DNA from: Spongiivirga sp046524175
GTDB lineage: Bacteria; Bacteroidota; Bacteroidia; Flavobacteriales; Flavobacteriaceae
Direction: 5' to 3'
Assembly: GCF_046524175.1 (NCBI RefSeq)
Contig: NZ_JBEFZF010000002.1
Coordinates: forward strand, 310,001 to 374,000
Length of the DNA: 64,000 nt
Shown piece by piece: positions 35,036 through 43,561 of this stretch. Under the pieces are notes generated by a model that was not told where the DNA came from, did not search any database, and worked only from the letters and a program-made list of their open reading frames with translations. Position 1 is the stretch's first letter. Each line of letters starts with the position of its first letter. The position numbers were made by a program, and so were the translations under genes.

Positions 35036-36039
35036 TGCTAAAAGCTGGATTTTTCATATCATTTTTAATCATTTCAACTGTTGTTGCAGGTCAACAAGCC
35101 CGGCTAAATTCCGATACAGAATTTAAGGAAAGAACCTATAGTTATGCTGAAAGGGAGTTGGAATACCTGATGGAAATCTGGCACGGGGAATATGATAATG
35201 TCGAACAACTTGATTTTGATAAAATTGCTGATCGTGAAGGCGATCATGATAGGGTTCATTCCATAGTAAAACGAATTAAGAATCCCGCTTTTGGAGTTTA
35301 TGCTGTTTATGTTGAAACCTATTTAAATAATGACCCCAGTAGATTACTTAGGCAAACTATTTATCAATTAAGTGCCAATAAAAATGGGAAAATAATAAAT
35401 GTAAAGCCTCTTCATTTTAGGTCTAAAAAGCCATATTTAGCATTGAATAAGGAGATTAATTCTTTAATGGATAAACTAAAACCAGATTCACCAAACTTAG
35501 AAGAAGTTTGCCAAATGGTACTTCAAAGAGAAGGAATGGATTTTGTTATGAAGGCGGTAGATGATAAATGCGAATCTACTTCCACCAAGAAAACCAAACA
35601 GCAGGTGGAGTTATTGATTAACAAGGACAACTTTTGGTTTAAACCTATAGCAAGCACAGAACAAAAATCATTTTATCAACAAGAGAAGGCTCGATGTTTT
35701 ACTTGTATGATTGATTTTCCTAATAAAACTAATGGTAGGCCGACCATCACCAAATACTATATCGATATTTTGGACCAAGGAGGGTTCTTTGATTTTGACT
35801 ATCCCGATAGGAGGCATATGGTTTTAGGGATGAGAAATACCTGGTCGTTTGGTATGCAGCGGGAGACCTTCGTTATTTTTATTCAGGAAGGGTCACAAAA
35901 GGGAAAAACCCTTGTGTATTCATGGGGCAATCCAGGTGCAGATCGTATCGGTTTTAACCCGGGATGGATTCGCGTTCAATGCGATCTTACATCAAAAAAA
36001 AATAGTAAGCTACAACGGGGTTTAAGACCAGATTCATAA
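35035..36039 (+). CDS. CpcT/CpeT-like protein, exported, long form
   Basis: 334 residues from ATG 35035 (the TGATG overlap with the hydrolase gene), preferred to GTG 35032. Signal peptide MLKAGFFISFLIISTVVAGQ. The CpcT/CpeT pattern is ERELEYLMEIWHGEYDNVEQLDFDK, HDRVHSIVKRI, VYVETYLNNDPSRLLRQTIYQLS. The middle (about 130-190) is an insertion, and the C-terminal part, with FDYPDRRHMVLGMRNTWSFGMQRETFVIFIQEG, is longer than in standard members. Shares that extended C-terminus with the protein at 45085-46077. Probably a ligand-binding or processing protein in the periplasm. Confidence 0.75.
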   Translation: MLKAGFFISFLIISTVVAGQQARLNSDTEFKERTYSYAERELEYLMEIWHGEYDNVEQLDFDKIADREGDHDRVHSIVKRIKNPAFGVYAVYVETYLNNDPSRLLRQTIYQLSANKNGKIINVKPLHFRSKKPYLALNKEINSLMDKLKPDSPNLEEVCQMVLQREGMDFVMKAVDDKCESTSTKKTKQQVELLINKDNFWFKPIASTEQKSFYQQEKARCFTCMIDFPNKTNGRPTITKYYIDILDQGGFFDFDYPDRRHMVLGMRNTWSFGMQRETFVIFIQEGSQKGKTLVYSWGNPGADRIGFNPGWIRVQCDLTSKKNSKLQRGLRPDS

Positions 36040-36061
36040 TCAAGCTAGATAAAAAGATATT

Positions 36062-37012
36062 ATGTATCAATTAGGATCTATAAAAGAAGTACTATACAGC
36101 GTTGGAAACCTTGAAAAAGTCAAAAGCTTTTTTTGTGATTATGGCGGTTGGAACGAAGTTGGTACATACCAAACAACCAAAAATCAGCTCGGTTTTTGGC
36201 AAGTTTCTAACCAAGCGAATGCAGAGGAAGTTTTAATCCAATCTGATCATCACCCAACGGGACAACTACGCTTGGTTAAATTCAATAATATAGATCAAGA
36301 TTACATTCGATCATCACAGCAACCTTGGGATACAGGGGGTATTATGGATATTAATCTTCGTGTGCACGAGGTGGCCAACACCTTTGATGAATTACGTGAA
36401 CTCGGCTGGCACGGATTAAGTGATCCTCTTTTTCAAAAAATGGGAACAGTTGAGTTATATGATATTTTAATGAAAGGTTATGACGATACCATTATTGCTT
36501 ATACTCATAGGGTTCAGCCTCCCATGGAACTAAAATCTCCGATTAAGTTTCCCACTCATGTGTACAACTCTTCAATTACTGTTAAGGATATTGCAAAGGC
36601 GAAACAATTTTATATTGATACTTTGGGATGTAAAGTATTGATGGATTATGAGGTAAAGAAAGAAAAACCACAGGAGAGTATGTTTGGTTTTCCTCATAAC
36701 TTAACGAATAAAGTTAACTGTAAAGCGGTGATGCTTTCTTATGATGGGGAACGTGATACGATGTTCCAGATTTGCGAGTTTGAAGGTGCCACTGGTAAAG
36801 ATTTTTCAGCAAAAGCGAAACCACCTAATAAAGGATTTATGAGCTACAGGGTATCCGTTGACGGTATTTCAGGATATTATAACCACTTGCAAGAAAAAGA
36901 AGTATCCATTCATCAACCTTTACAACAATTAGATATTCAACCTTATGGAAAAGTTAACACATTTTCAGTAATATGTCCAGATGGGGTTTTGATCACATTT
37001 ATAGAAGAATAA
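36062..37012 (+). CDS. Two-domain VOC (glyoxalase/dioxygenase fold) protein
   Basis: 316 residues with two vicinal-oxygen-chelate halves: residues about 5-150 (EVLYSVGNLEKVKSFFCDYGGW) and about 165-316 (HVYNSSITVKDIAKAKQFYIDTLGCKVLMDYE ... VNTFSVICPDGVLITFIEE). Two-domain members include extradiol dioxygenases and isomerases using a metal bound by His/Glu. The metal ligands cannot be fixed by eye. No signal peptide, so cytoplasmic. A close paralogue is encoded at 57607-58602 (shared WDTGGI-DINLR). A ring-cleaving or isomerising role is plausible. Confidence 0.82.
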   Translation: MYQLGSIKEVLYSVGNLEKVKSFFCDYGGWNEVGTYQTTKNQLGFWQVSNQANAEEVLIQSDHHPTGQLRLVKFNNIDQDYIRSSQQPWDTGGIMDINLRVHEVANTFDELRELGWHGLSDPLFQKMGTVELYDILMKGYDDTIIAYTHRVQPPMELKSPIKFPTHVYNSSITVKDIAKAKQFYIDTLGCKVLMDYEVKKEKPQESMFGFPHNLTNKVNCKAVMLSYDGERDTMFQICEFEGATGKDFSAKAKPPNKGFMSYRVSVDGISGYYNHLQEKEVSIHQPLQQLDIQPYGKVNTFSVICPDGVLITFIEE

Positions 37013-37035
37013 AATAAACTAAAAACAGCAATAAC

Positions 37036-37917
37036 ATGAAGTTAAAAGTAGTACTAGTATTAATGGCATTTGTTGGTATAATGAATGCCCAGACCAAAGA
37101 ATTTACGGGAGCAAAAGCACTGGAAATTCGACAAAAAACCACCTGTAATACACTTGAAGAAGGTAAACCAGTATACGGGATGTGGGAAGGTAGAATTTGG
37201 AGTAGAGTTCAGGGAGAGAAAGATCGTCATTTATTCAACGTGGTTGGAATCAACGTGCGTCAATGTGATTGCGTCGAAGACCCTGTTCGCGGAAAGGGTT
37301 TTAGAAGTGTTGGTCGTGAGATCATGATGTATCTTGACCCAAAAACAAATGAGATTATTGATAAATGGGAAAATCCATGGACAGGTGAAATGGTAGATGT
37401 TATTCACGTAGCGAATGATCCAGTGAACATGAGAGGTTATGTGTATGAAAAAGATAAGGATGGCAAAGTATCAGCAAAAACTAGTTTCAGACAGTATGAG
37501 GATGTTGCCGTTACTTCTTATGAAATACCTTTATTTTATAACAATCCACTTTCCGGGGATTATCAAAAGTACGTAGGTGGCACCTACCATGCTATGGAAA
37601 TTTTTAATACCTATTATAAAGCAGAAGAACTACTTAATTCTAAAATAAAAAACCTCAGTCAATCGAATATTTCTTGGCAACGTATGTCTCAATGGTTACC
37701 ATGGATGGAGATGGGAAGCCGACCAGGTTGGATTATTGCAAATGCCACTGGAGAAAGTATATTAGATAAAGATGGTGTTTGGGAAAGGTTACAGAAGATC
37801 TTGGGTGATCGATACCCTTTGTATAAAAATCCACCACCAAGAGATGACAAACGTCCTAATGAAACTTCATGGACCGTTTTCAAAAAGTTTTTAGCCGATA
37901 AGGAAGCGAAAAAATAA
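37036..37917 (+). CDS. DUF1838 family protein, exported
   Basis: 293 residues with signal MKLKVVLVLMAFVGIMNAQ. It shows the DUF1838 pattern well: PVYGMWEGRIWSRVQGEKDRHLFNVVGINVRQC, GREIMMYLDPKTNEIIDKWENPWTGEMVDVIHVANDPVN and the ending WQRMSQWLPWMEMGSRPGWIIANATG. Pfam gives the family no function. Within the cluster it is one of three DUF1838-like exported proteins, probably periplasmic barrels that bind or modify the substrate (inference). Confidence 0.82.
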   Translation: MKLKVVLVLMAFVGIMNAQTKEFTGAKALEIRQKTTCNTLEEGKPVYGMWEGRIWSRVQGEKDRHLFNVVGINVRQCDCVEDPVRGKGFRSVGREIMMYLDPKTNEIIDKWENPWTGEMVDVIHVANDPVNMRGYVYEKDKDGKVSAKTSFRQYEDVAVTSYEIPLFYNNPLSGDYQKYVGGTYHAMEIFNTYYKAEELLNSKIKNLSQSNISWQRMSQWLPWMEMGSRPGWIIANATGESILDKDGVWERLQKILGDRYPLYKNPPPRDDKRPNETSWTVFKKFLADKEAKK

Positions 37918-37921
37918 TTTC

Positions 37922-38932
37922 TTGAAAAACAGAAAACTAGTATTAGCTGCTCGGCCTGAACATCTTATCAAAGAGACAGATTTTAGGTTAGAAGAAGAGG
38001 AAATAAGACCTTTAAAGGAGGGTGAGTTCTTGATAAAGGTCTTATTTCTATCGGTTGCTCCTGTAATGAAATTTTATATGTTAGACGGGGCCGGTATTGA
38101 AAACCCTATGCAGTTTGGCGATACCATGAGAGGTCGTGGCGTTGGCGAGGTAGTTGAGAGTAAAAACCCTACTTTTCAAGTGGGTGATATCGTTCAGGGG
38201 AAGTGCGGTTGGCAAGAATATGTTATTTGCGATGGTACTCCTTACTATATGATGTATAAAGTAAATCAACGTGGCTTATCGTATTCAACCGCACTTGGTG
38301 TATTGGGTATGACCGGTTTTACTTCTTATTTTGGCTTGTACAATGTTGGCGAATGTAAAGAAGATGACAACGTGTTAGTCTCTGCCGCTACCGGTGGAGT
38401 TGGTTCTAATGTGGGACATTTAGCAAATATCAAGGGGGCTAATGCTGTTGGTATGGCTAGTACAGATGAAAAGTGTAAGTTGCTAGTTGAAAAATTGGGG
38501 TATAAAGGAGCAATCAATTATACAAAAGAAAATATCGCAGAGCAGATCGATCACTTCTTTCCTGAAGGAGTAGACATATATTTTGACAATGTTGGGGGTA
38601 AAATTTTAGATATTGCCTTAACAAAGTTAAGGCGCTATGCGCGTGTAGTACTCTGTGGAAGAATCTCGCAATATAAGGATAGAGATAATCCTGATTATTC
38701 TTTAAATAATTGGCATCGGGTGGGTGCAACACGATCAAAAATGGAAGGCTTTTTTATATATGATTATGAAAAACATTTTCCAAAAGCAGAACACGAAATG
38801 GCACAATGGATTACCGAAGGCAAATTGACCTATCAGGAAGACATGTTGTACGGACTTGAAAAAATGCCTGAAGCCTTAAACAGATTATTTACCAAAAAGA
38901 ATGTAGGTAAGCAATTGGTAAAAATCAGTTAG
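37922..38932 (+). CDS. NADP-dependent MDR oxidoreductase (alkenal/enone reductase type)
   Basis: 336 residues with a TTG start 4 bases after the DUF1838 gene. The family pattern is KNRKLVLAARPEHLIKETDFRLEEEEI, SVAPVMKFYM, MRGRGVGEVVESKNPTFQVGDIVQG, GMTGFTSYFGLYNVGECKEDDNVLVSAATGGVGSNVGHLA and FDNVGGKILDIALTKL. This group (leukotriene B4 dehydrogenase / CurA / YncB-like) reduces carbon-carbon double bonds conjugated to carbonyl groups with NADPH. A paralogue is encoded at 50111-51139. Last gene of this plus operon before the LysE gene. Confidence 0.9.
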   Translation: MKNRKLVLAARPEHLIKETDFRLEEEEIRPLKEGEFLIKVLFLSVAPVMKFYMLDGAGIENPMQFGDTMRGRGVGEVVESKNPTFQVGDIVQGKCGWQEYVICDGTPYYMMYKVNQRGLSYSTALGVLGMTGFTSYFGLYNVGECKEDDNVLVSAATGGVGSNVGHLANIKGANAVGMASTDEKCKLLVEKLGYKGAINYTKENIAEQIDHFFPEGVDIYFDNVGGKILDIALTKLRRYARVVLCGRISQYKDRDNPDYSLNNWHRVGATRSKMEGFFIYDYEKHFPKAEHEMAQWITEGKLTYQEDMLYGLEKMPEALNRLFTKKNVGKQLVKIS

Positions 38933-39002
38933 TTCGAAATACAAATTGATATATTGGGGTTGTAAGTCATTTTGAGAACCCAATTAAAGAATTAATGAAA
39001 CA

Positions 39003-39632
39003 ATGGATTTAAACCTTTTAATTTCCTTCATTGGAACAGTTTTAATACTGGTTTGGACGCCTGGACCAAGCGTATTACTTGCAACTGCTAACAGTTTAAA
39101 ATATGGAGCGAAGAAAACAACAGGTACAATATTAGGAGACTTATCAGCTAATTTAATACAGATAATTCTTGCTTCGGTTGGACTTGCGACAATTATCACT
39201 TCATCAAGTGAATTATTTCAAATAATTAAATGGCTTGGAGTTGGATATCTAATATTTATTGGGATAAAGAAAATAATTGTCACTCCAAAAACTGAACTAA
39301 AAGAAAATAATTTAAAAAATAGAAGTTTCTTTAATTTATATGCAGAGGGATTTTTAATGTCTGCCGCAAACCCTAAAGCTGTCGTATTTTTTGCTGCATT
39401 ATTCCCTTTATTCTTAAACAAAGATTTGCCTTTTGTTCCACAAGTAGTTGTACTTGGAATCATTTTTTTGATTTTGGATGGTACTTCGCTTTTGACCTAC
39501 ACTTATTTTGCAACAAAATTGAAAGGGTATTTAGAGAATAAGAAAAAAGTGCATTTACAAAACAAAATAATTGGTTCTCTTTTAATCCTAAGCGGATTAA
39601 TGCTTTCATTGGTAAGACGAACAAATAATTAA
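39003..39632 (+). CDS. LysE family translocator
   Basis: 209 residues, about six helices. The start LISFIGTVLILVWTPGPSVLLATANSLKYGAKKTTGTILGDLSANLIQIILASVGLA is the LysE/RhtB export family signature (PGP and the G-x-x-x-G helix). It usually exports amino acids. It has no evident link to the surrounding pathway, a more AT-rich texture than its neighbours and no TTAA array. It may be an insertion or a hitchhiking gene. Confidence 0.9.
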   Translation: MDLNLLISFIGTVLILVWTPGPSVLLATANSLKYGAKKTTGTILGDLSANLIQIILASVGLATIITSSSELFQIIKWLGVGYLIFIGIKKIIVTPKTELKENNLKNRSFFNLYAEGFLMSAANPKAVVFFAALFPLFLNKDLPFVPQVVVLGIIFLILDGTSLLTYTYFATKLKGYLENKKKVHLQNKIIGSLLILSGLMLSLVRRTNN

Positions 39633-39782
39633 AAAGTGGTATACAACAATGGCCATAAGTAATTTCTTTTTATTGGCTACTTTGGAAATTCCTGCGCAAT
39701 TTCCAATTTGGTGTGTTCTTGTAAAAGTGAGTGCTAAACAATGCAACTACTCTTAGCCGAGCCCTTTTAAAAAAAAGGAACT

Positions 39783-40514
39783 TTAGTTCAAACCATACGA
39801 CTTAAGATCAGGCTCTACTAATCGATTAATTAGTTCCTTCTTGTTCTTTAAAATGATAAAACGTGCAGAAGCTTTTACCACACCCGTTTGTTTCGAATAG
39901 TGATAAACATTAATCGATTTAGCTTCCGATCCTTTGCCAAAATCCCAATGGGTGTCAAAAGCAATGCGTAAACAATCCTTAAAGGTTCCCGCAGGAACAA
40001 CAACGGTTGCCTTTGCTTCTATCTTTTGAGTAATGTGGAAGGTACCTTGCAGGACTGTCCCATCTTCATAGTAGCGGTTAAAATTACGTTCCTCATCAAC
40101 CGAATCCCCCACCTCAAATTTCGATGAAAACCACAAAATAGGTTGCTCAAACAAAACTGTACCTCCGTTGTTAGAAAATAACTCTCCAAAATACCAAACA
40201 CCTTTAGCATTTACTACCAAAAGTTTGGCCGTTTTAGTGGCATCAAAGTGCTTGTAAAAATCGTTGTTTGAATTACTTTTAAGTACAGCAGGAACATCTA
40301 AACCATACTTTTTATAAATGACAACTAGTTGGTTTTCTTCTTTTTTAATTGATGAAATATAGTCAACATCTTTCCATCCTTCGGGAGCGGTATACCGCCA
40401 CGTATTTCCATCAGAAATGGGATAATAATCACCAATCTTTAGCGCTTTTTGAGCAGAAGTCTCAACAAATAGGAGTAAAAATAACGTTGTTAAAAAGCCT
40501 GTAAAATACTTCAT
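39783..40514 (-). CDS. Hypothetical exported protein
   Basis: 243 residues with signal MKYFTGFLTTLFLLLFVETSAQ. The body is beta-rich: YYPISDGNTWRYTAPEGWKDVDYISSIKKEENQLVVIYKK, FEVGDSVDEERNFNRYYEDGTVLQGTFHITQKIEAKATVVVPAGTFKDCLRIAFDTHW, and a hydrophobic end with GVVKASARFIIL. The VPAGTFKDC strand followed by the YYSKQTGVVK turn is the pattern of DUF3108-like exported barrels. It shares the ALDH operon and is transcribed from array 42041-42076 (minus direction). Function unknown. Confidence 0.6.
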   Translation of the reverse strand: MKYFTGFLTTLFLLLFVETSAQKALKIGDYYPISDGNTWRYTAPEGWKDVDYISSIKKEENQLVVIYKKYGLDVPAVLKSNSNNDFYKHFDATKTAKLLVVNAKGVWYFGELFSNNGGTVLFEQPILWFSSKFEVGDSVDEERNFNRYYEDGTVLQGTFHITQKIEAKATVVVPAGTFKDCLRIAFDTHWDFGKGSEAKSINVYHYSKQTGVVKASARFIILKNKKELINRLVEPDLKSYGLN

Positions 40515-40522
40515 GTTGGTTT

Positions 40523-41935
40523 TTAGTTTGACTCTTCAAAACCAGCCATTGTTTGAGGCTTTTCTGTTTGAATAAGCATGGCTTTCTTTTTAAAGAATCG
40601 TGTGAATCCGGCATCACCCATGCGGGAACCGTTGAAGCCTGATTGTTTAAAAGCGTGTTTTTCGGCATCATAAACTCGGTTGGTCAAACTTCCGTCATTA
40701 ATGCTTATTCCGCCTGCTTCAATTTGCGATGCCACCGCTAAAGCCTGCTCTTGATTTTTTGAAAAAACGGAAGCAGATAATCCATAAATACTATCATTGG
40801 CAAGTTCGATGGCCTCTTCTTCTGTTTTAAATTTCATAATGGGTATGATAGGGCCAAAAGTCTCCTCGTTCATCACATCCATCGAGTGATTTACATTGGA
40901 TAGCACTGTAGGTCTGCACCATAAACCACCATCAATGTTTTCTACTTTTCCACCAGTATGTAGTAACGCGCCTTCTGCAACTGCGGCATCAATTTGTTGC
41001 TGGATTTTCACAGCTTGTTTTTCAAAAATTAAAGGTCCCATCTGCCCTGTTGTAGGGTTTGTGGTTAGGGTAACTTCCTCAGCTTTTTTAGTAATAAGCT
41101 GTATAAACGACTCAAAAATAGATTCATCTACATAAATACGCTCCAACGATTGACATGCTTGCCCGGTAGCACCCACACAACTTCGCAAAATAGCATCGGT
41201 AGCAATTTCGAGATCCGCATCAGCTAAAACAATTGCAGGGTCTTTTCCGCCTAACTCCAAAAAAGCTGGTATTAACCTGGCTGAACTTGCAGCAGCAATG
41301 TGTTTTCCGGTTTCAACGCTACCCGTAAAGCAAATAGCATCGGCATTTGCAACTACTGCTTTTCCCGTTTCAGGTCCACCACGTACAATTTGAAACACCT
41401 TTGCCAATTCAGGGATTGCCTCAATGGTTTTTACAAGCGGATCGACAAATCGAGGAGTCACTTCACTTGGTTTTAGTAGCACTGAAGATCCAGCCAACAG
41501 AGCGGGTATGGCATCAATTAAGGCTAACAATAAAGGGAAATTCCAAGGGCTAATAACTCCTACTACAGGGTACGCGACTCTTTGCTGTTGTATCATGACA
41601 GAGGGAGCAGTAAATGAGGGTCTTTTTTCAGGTAGTTTCATAAGTTGTGGTGCTCTCATTATCCATGATTTGATGAGCCCAACAGTACCTTGGTATTCTA
41701 CTTGCGAAATTTTCAAACGCGCAGTATCGATGCTTAATTGATTCACAATTTCTTCTTCATGCTTTTCGATGATTTGCAACCACTGGGTCATAATCTCCGC
41801 ACGTTGTTCAATTGCTAATAGCTGCCATTTTTTTTGATTACTTCTAAGTATATCAACCTTACTTTCAACTTGTGTTTTATCATCAACTAACAAGGTGTAA
41901 TCATAAGCTCCGTTTCGAGGATTTCTAATTTTCAT
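40523..41935 (-). CDS. Aldehyde dehydrogenase (NAD(P)+)
   Basis: 470 residues, standard length. Cofactor and catalytic motifs: VGVISPWNFPLLLAL, LLKPSEVTP, FTGSVETGKHIA, general-base Glu227 in FLELGGKDP and nucleophile Cys261 in GATGQACQSLERIYV, then EETFGPIIPIMKF. It oxidises an aldehyde to the acid. An aldehyde would be the second product of the HpcH/HpaI aldolase, so this is the natural partner (inference). Transcribed divergently from the peroxiredoxin operon across array 42041-42076. Confidence 0.95.
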   Translation of the reverse strand: MKIRNPRNGAYDYTLLVDDKTQVESKVDILRSNQKKWQLLAIEQRAEIMTQWLQIIEKHEEEIVNQLSIDTARLKISQVEYQGTVGLIKSWIMRAPQLMKLPEKRPSFTAPSVMIQQQRVAYPVVGVISPWNFPLLLALIDAIPALLAGSSVLLKPSEVTPRFVDPLVKTIEAIPELAKVFQIVRGGPETGKAVVANADAICFTGSVETGKHIAAASSARLIPAFLELGGKDPAIVLADADLEIATDAILRSCVGATGQACQSLERIYVDESIFESFIQLITKKAEEVTLTTNPTTGQMGPLIFEKQAVKIQQQIDAAVAEGALLHTGGKVENIDGGLWCRPTVLSNVNHSMDVMNEETFGPIIPIMKFKTEEEAIELANDSIYGLSASVFSKNQEQALAVASQIEAGGISINDGSLTNRVYDAEKHAFKQSGFNGSRMGDAGFTRFFKKKAMLIQTEKPQTMAGFEESN

Positions 41936-42040
41936 AGAAGAATTCTAAGGAAGATTAAAGTTAAAAGTCGCGTAAAGCACTAGGCGTTAAACGTAATTTT
42001 AACACGAATTTATTTTGAGTAAATCAAATGTACCAAAAAA

Positions 42041-42076
42041 ATTAGTTAATATTGTTAATTATTAATATATTTAACT
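42041..42076. promoter_or_regulatory. Operator array with four TTAA cores (9-7-9), divergent
   Basis: Cores start at 42045 (GTTAA), 42054 (GTTAA), 42061 (ATTAA) and 42070 (TTTAA). It lies between the ALDH gene (start 41935, minus) and the peroxiredoxin gene (start 42105, plus), 29 bases before the latter. Confidence 0.8.
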
Positions 42077-42104
42077 GTTTTTTTAAACAAACTACAAACC
42101 AATC

Positions 42105-42572
42105 ATGTCAGTACTAAAGATAGGGCAAAAAGCACCAGATTTTAAACTTATAGGAACCGATTTAGAACCTATCAAGTTAGGTGATTATAAAGGAAAGAAT
42201 TTGATTCTACATTTTTTTCCGTTGGCATTCACCAGTGTTTGTACTGCACAAATGTGCATGTCTAGAGATGCGGAAAGTGATTATTCAAAATTAAATGCGG
42301 AGGTACTAGGTGTATCTGTTGATTCGCCTTTTGTGCTAGACAAGTTTGGAAAAGAAAACAATTTAAATTTCAAATTAGGATCTGATTTTAATAGAACGGT
42401 TAGCAATAATTATGGAGTTTTATTCGAAGACGATTTTGCGGGAATGACCCATTTTTCAAAACGCTCTGCGTTTGTAATTGATAATAAGGGAGTAGTACAA
42501 TATGCCGAAGTTACTGACGGGAAGAGCTTACCAAATTTTGAGAAGATATCTGAAACCCTTTCAGCTATTTAG
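42105..42572 (+). CDS. Peroxiredoxin, BCP/PrxQ- or AhpE-like
   Basis: 155 residues: VLKIGQKAPDFKLIGTDLEPIKLGDYKGKNLILHFFPLAFTSVCTAQMC carries the peroxidatic Cys46 and a second Cys51 five positions later, the PrxQ/BCP spacing. It reduces hydrogen or organic peroxides. As first gene of the operon with an exported amine oxidase, it probably protects against peroxide made by the flavoenzymes (inference). Cytoplasmic, no signal peptide. Confidence 0.9.
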   Translation: MSVLKIGQKAPDFKLIGTDLEPIKLGDYKGKNLILHFFPLAFTSVCTAQMCMSRDAESDYSKLNAEVLGVSVDSPFVLDKFGKENNLNFKLGSDFNRTVSNNYGVLFEDDFAGMTHFSKRSAFVIDNKGVVQYAEVTDGKSLPNFEKISETLSAI

Positions 42573-42578
42573 AAGAAG

Positions 42579-43535
42579 ATGAGACTATCTAAAAACATAA
42601 TTTCCTTTCTTTTTTTAAATGGCCTTTTAGGTTTTTCGTTTGCTCAAAACACCCCTCAAGAATTTAAAGATTGCAAGGAATGTCCAGATATGGTAATTGT
42701 TCCCGCAGGTGAGGTATATATCGGTTCCTATAAAGAAGAAATAGGGAGAAAAAAAGGTGAAAGAGACCGTGTATTAGCGAGTATAAAAGAACCATTTGCC
42801 ATGGCTAAAACCGAGGTAACCTTGGCTCAGTATCGCATATTTATGGAAGAGACCAAATACAAATCAAAATTGGGTTATTACAAGGGAGAACCCTTGGTGG
42901 GCTGTAACTACTTTGATGGTAAGAGTTATGGTTATGTGGCCGAACATAATTGGAAAAATCCGGGTTATCCGCAACGCGAAACCGATCCGGTTGTGTGTGT
43001 AAGTTGGAGTGACGCTGAAGCCTATGCGAAATGGCTCACCAAAAAAACAGGGCGTGAATATAGAGTACCTTCTGCTGTAGAGTTTGAATATGCTAGTCGT
43101 GCAGGTAGCAGTACTCCTTGGTATTGGGGTACAGATCCTGCTGATGCTTGTGATTATGCTAATATAGGTGATCGTGCTTTTGCTGCTAAATTTCCTACTC
43201 GGGCCTCCTTTCCTTGTGACGACGGATACGTATTTACTACAAGAGTAGGCCGATTTAAACCTAATAAGTTTGGATTATACGACATGGTTGGGAATGCTTG
43301 GGAGTGGACCAGTGACTGCTTTCAAAATAACTTGGTCAACGCTCCGGTTGATGGAACAAGCTGGACTGAAAACAAAGATAATGCATGTTCATGGCGAACA
43401 CCAAAAGGAGGCAGCTGGATAAGCGGTATCGCTTGGTCACGCGCTGCTGTGAGGTCTAGAGATGGAGCTGATTACAAAAGCTTTATGCTTGGTTTCCGAG
43501 TTGCATCAGCGGTTAGAAAACAAGTATCTTATTAG
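42579..43535 (+). CDS. Exported SUMF1/FGE-domain protein
   Basis: 318 residues with signal MRLSKNIISFLFLNGLLGFSFAQ. The sulfatase-modifying-factor domain spans about 35-310: MVIVPAGEVYIGS, AMAKTEVTLAQYRIFMEET, PVVCVSWSDAEAYAKWLTKKTGREYRVPSAVEFEYASRAG, LYDMVGNAWEWTSDC and FMLGFRVAS. The family includes formylglycine-generating enzymes and C-S bond forming oxygenases such as EgtB. No sulfatase is nearby, so sulfatase activation is unlikely and a redox or sulfoxide-type reaction on the pathway substrate, or a structural role, is more likely. It is followed 26 bp later by the amine oxidase gene. Confidence 0.9.
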   Translation: MRLSKNIISFLFLNGLLGFSFAQNTPQEFKDCKECPDMVIVPAGEVYIGSYKEEIGRKKGERDRVLASIKEPFAMAKTEVTLAQYRIFMEETKYKSKLGYYKGEPLVGCNYFDGKSYGYVAEHNWKNPGYPQRETDPVVCVSWSDAEAYAKWLTKKTGREYRVPSAVEFEYASRAGSSTPWYWGTDPADACDYANIGDRAFAAKFPTRASFPCDDGYVFTTRVGRFKPNKFGLYDMVGNAWEWTSDCFQNNLVNAPVDGTSWTENKDNACSWRTPKGGSWISGIAWSRAAVRSRDGADYKSFMLGFRVASAVRKQVSY

Positions 43536-43561
43536 CTATAAAAAATAAAGAAGAAGAAAAC

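Noticed and set aside
42579..43535. SUMF1-domain gene as a sulfatase activator for a polysaccharide utilisation locus.
   Set aside because: There is no sulfatase, glycoside hydrolase or SusD gene in the window, and the TonB receptor lacks a SusD partner.
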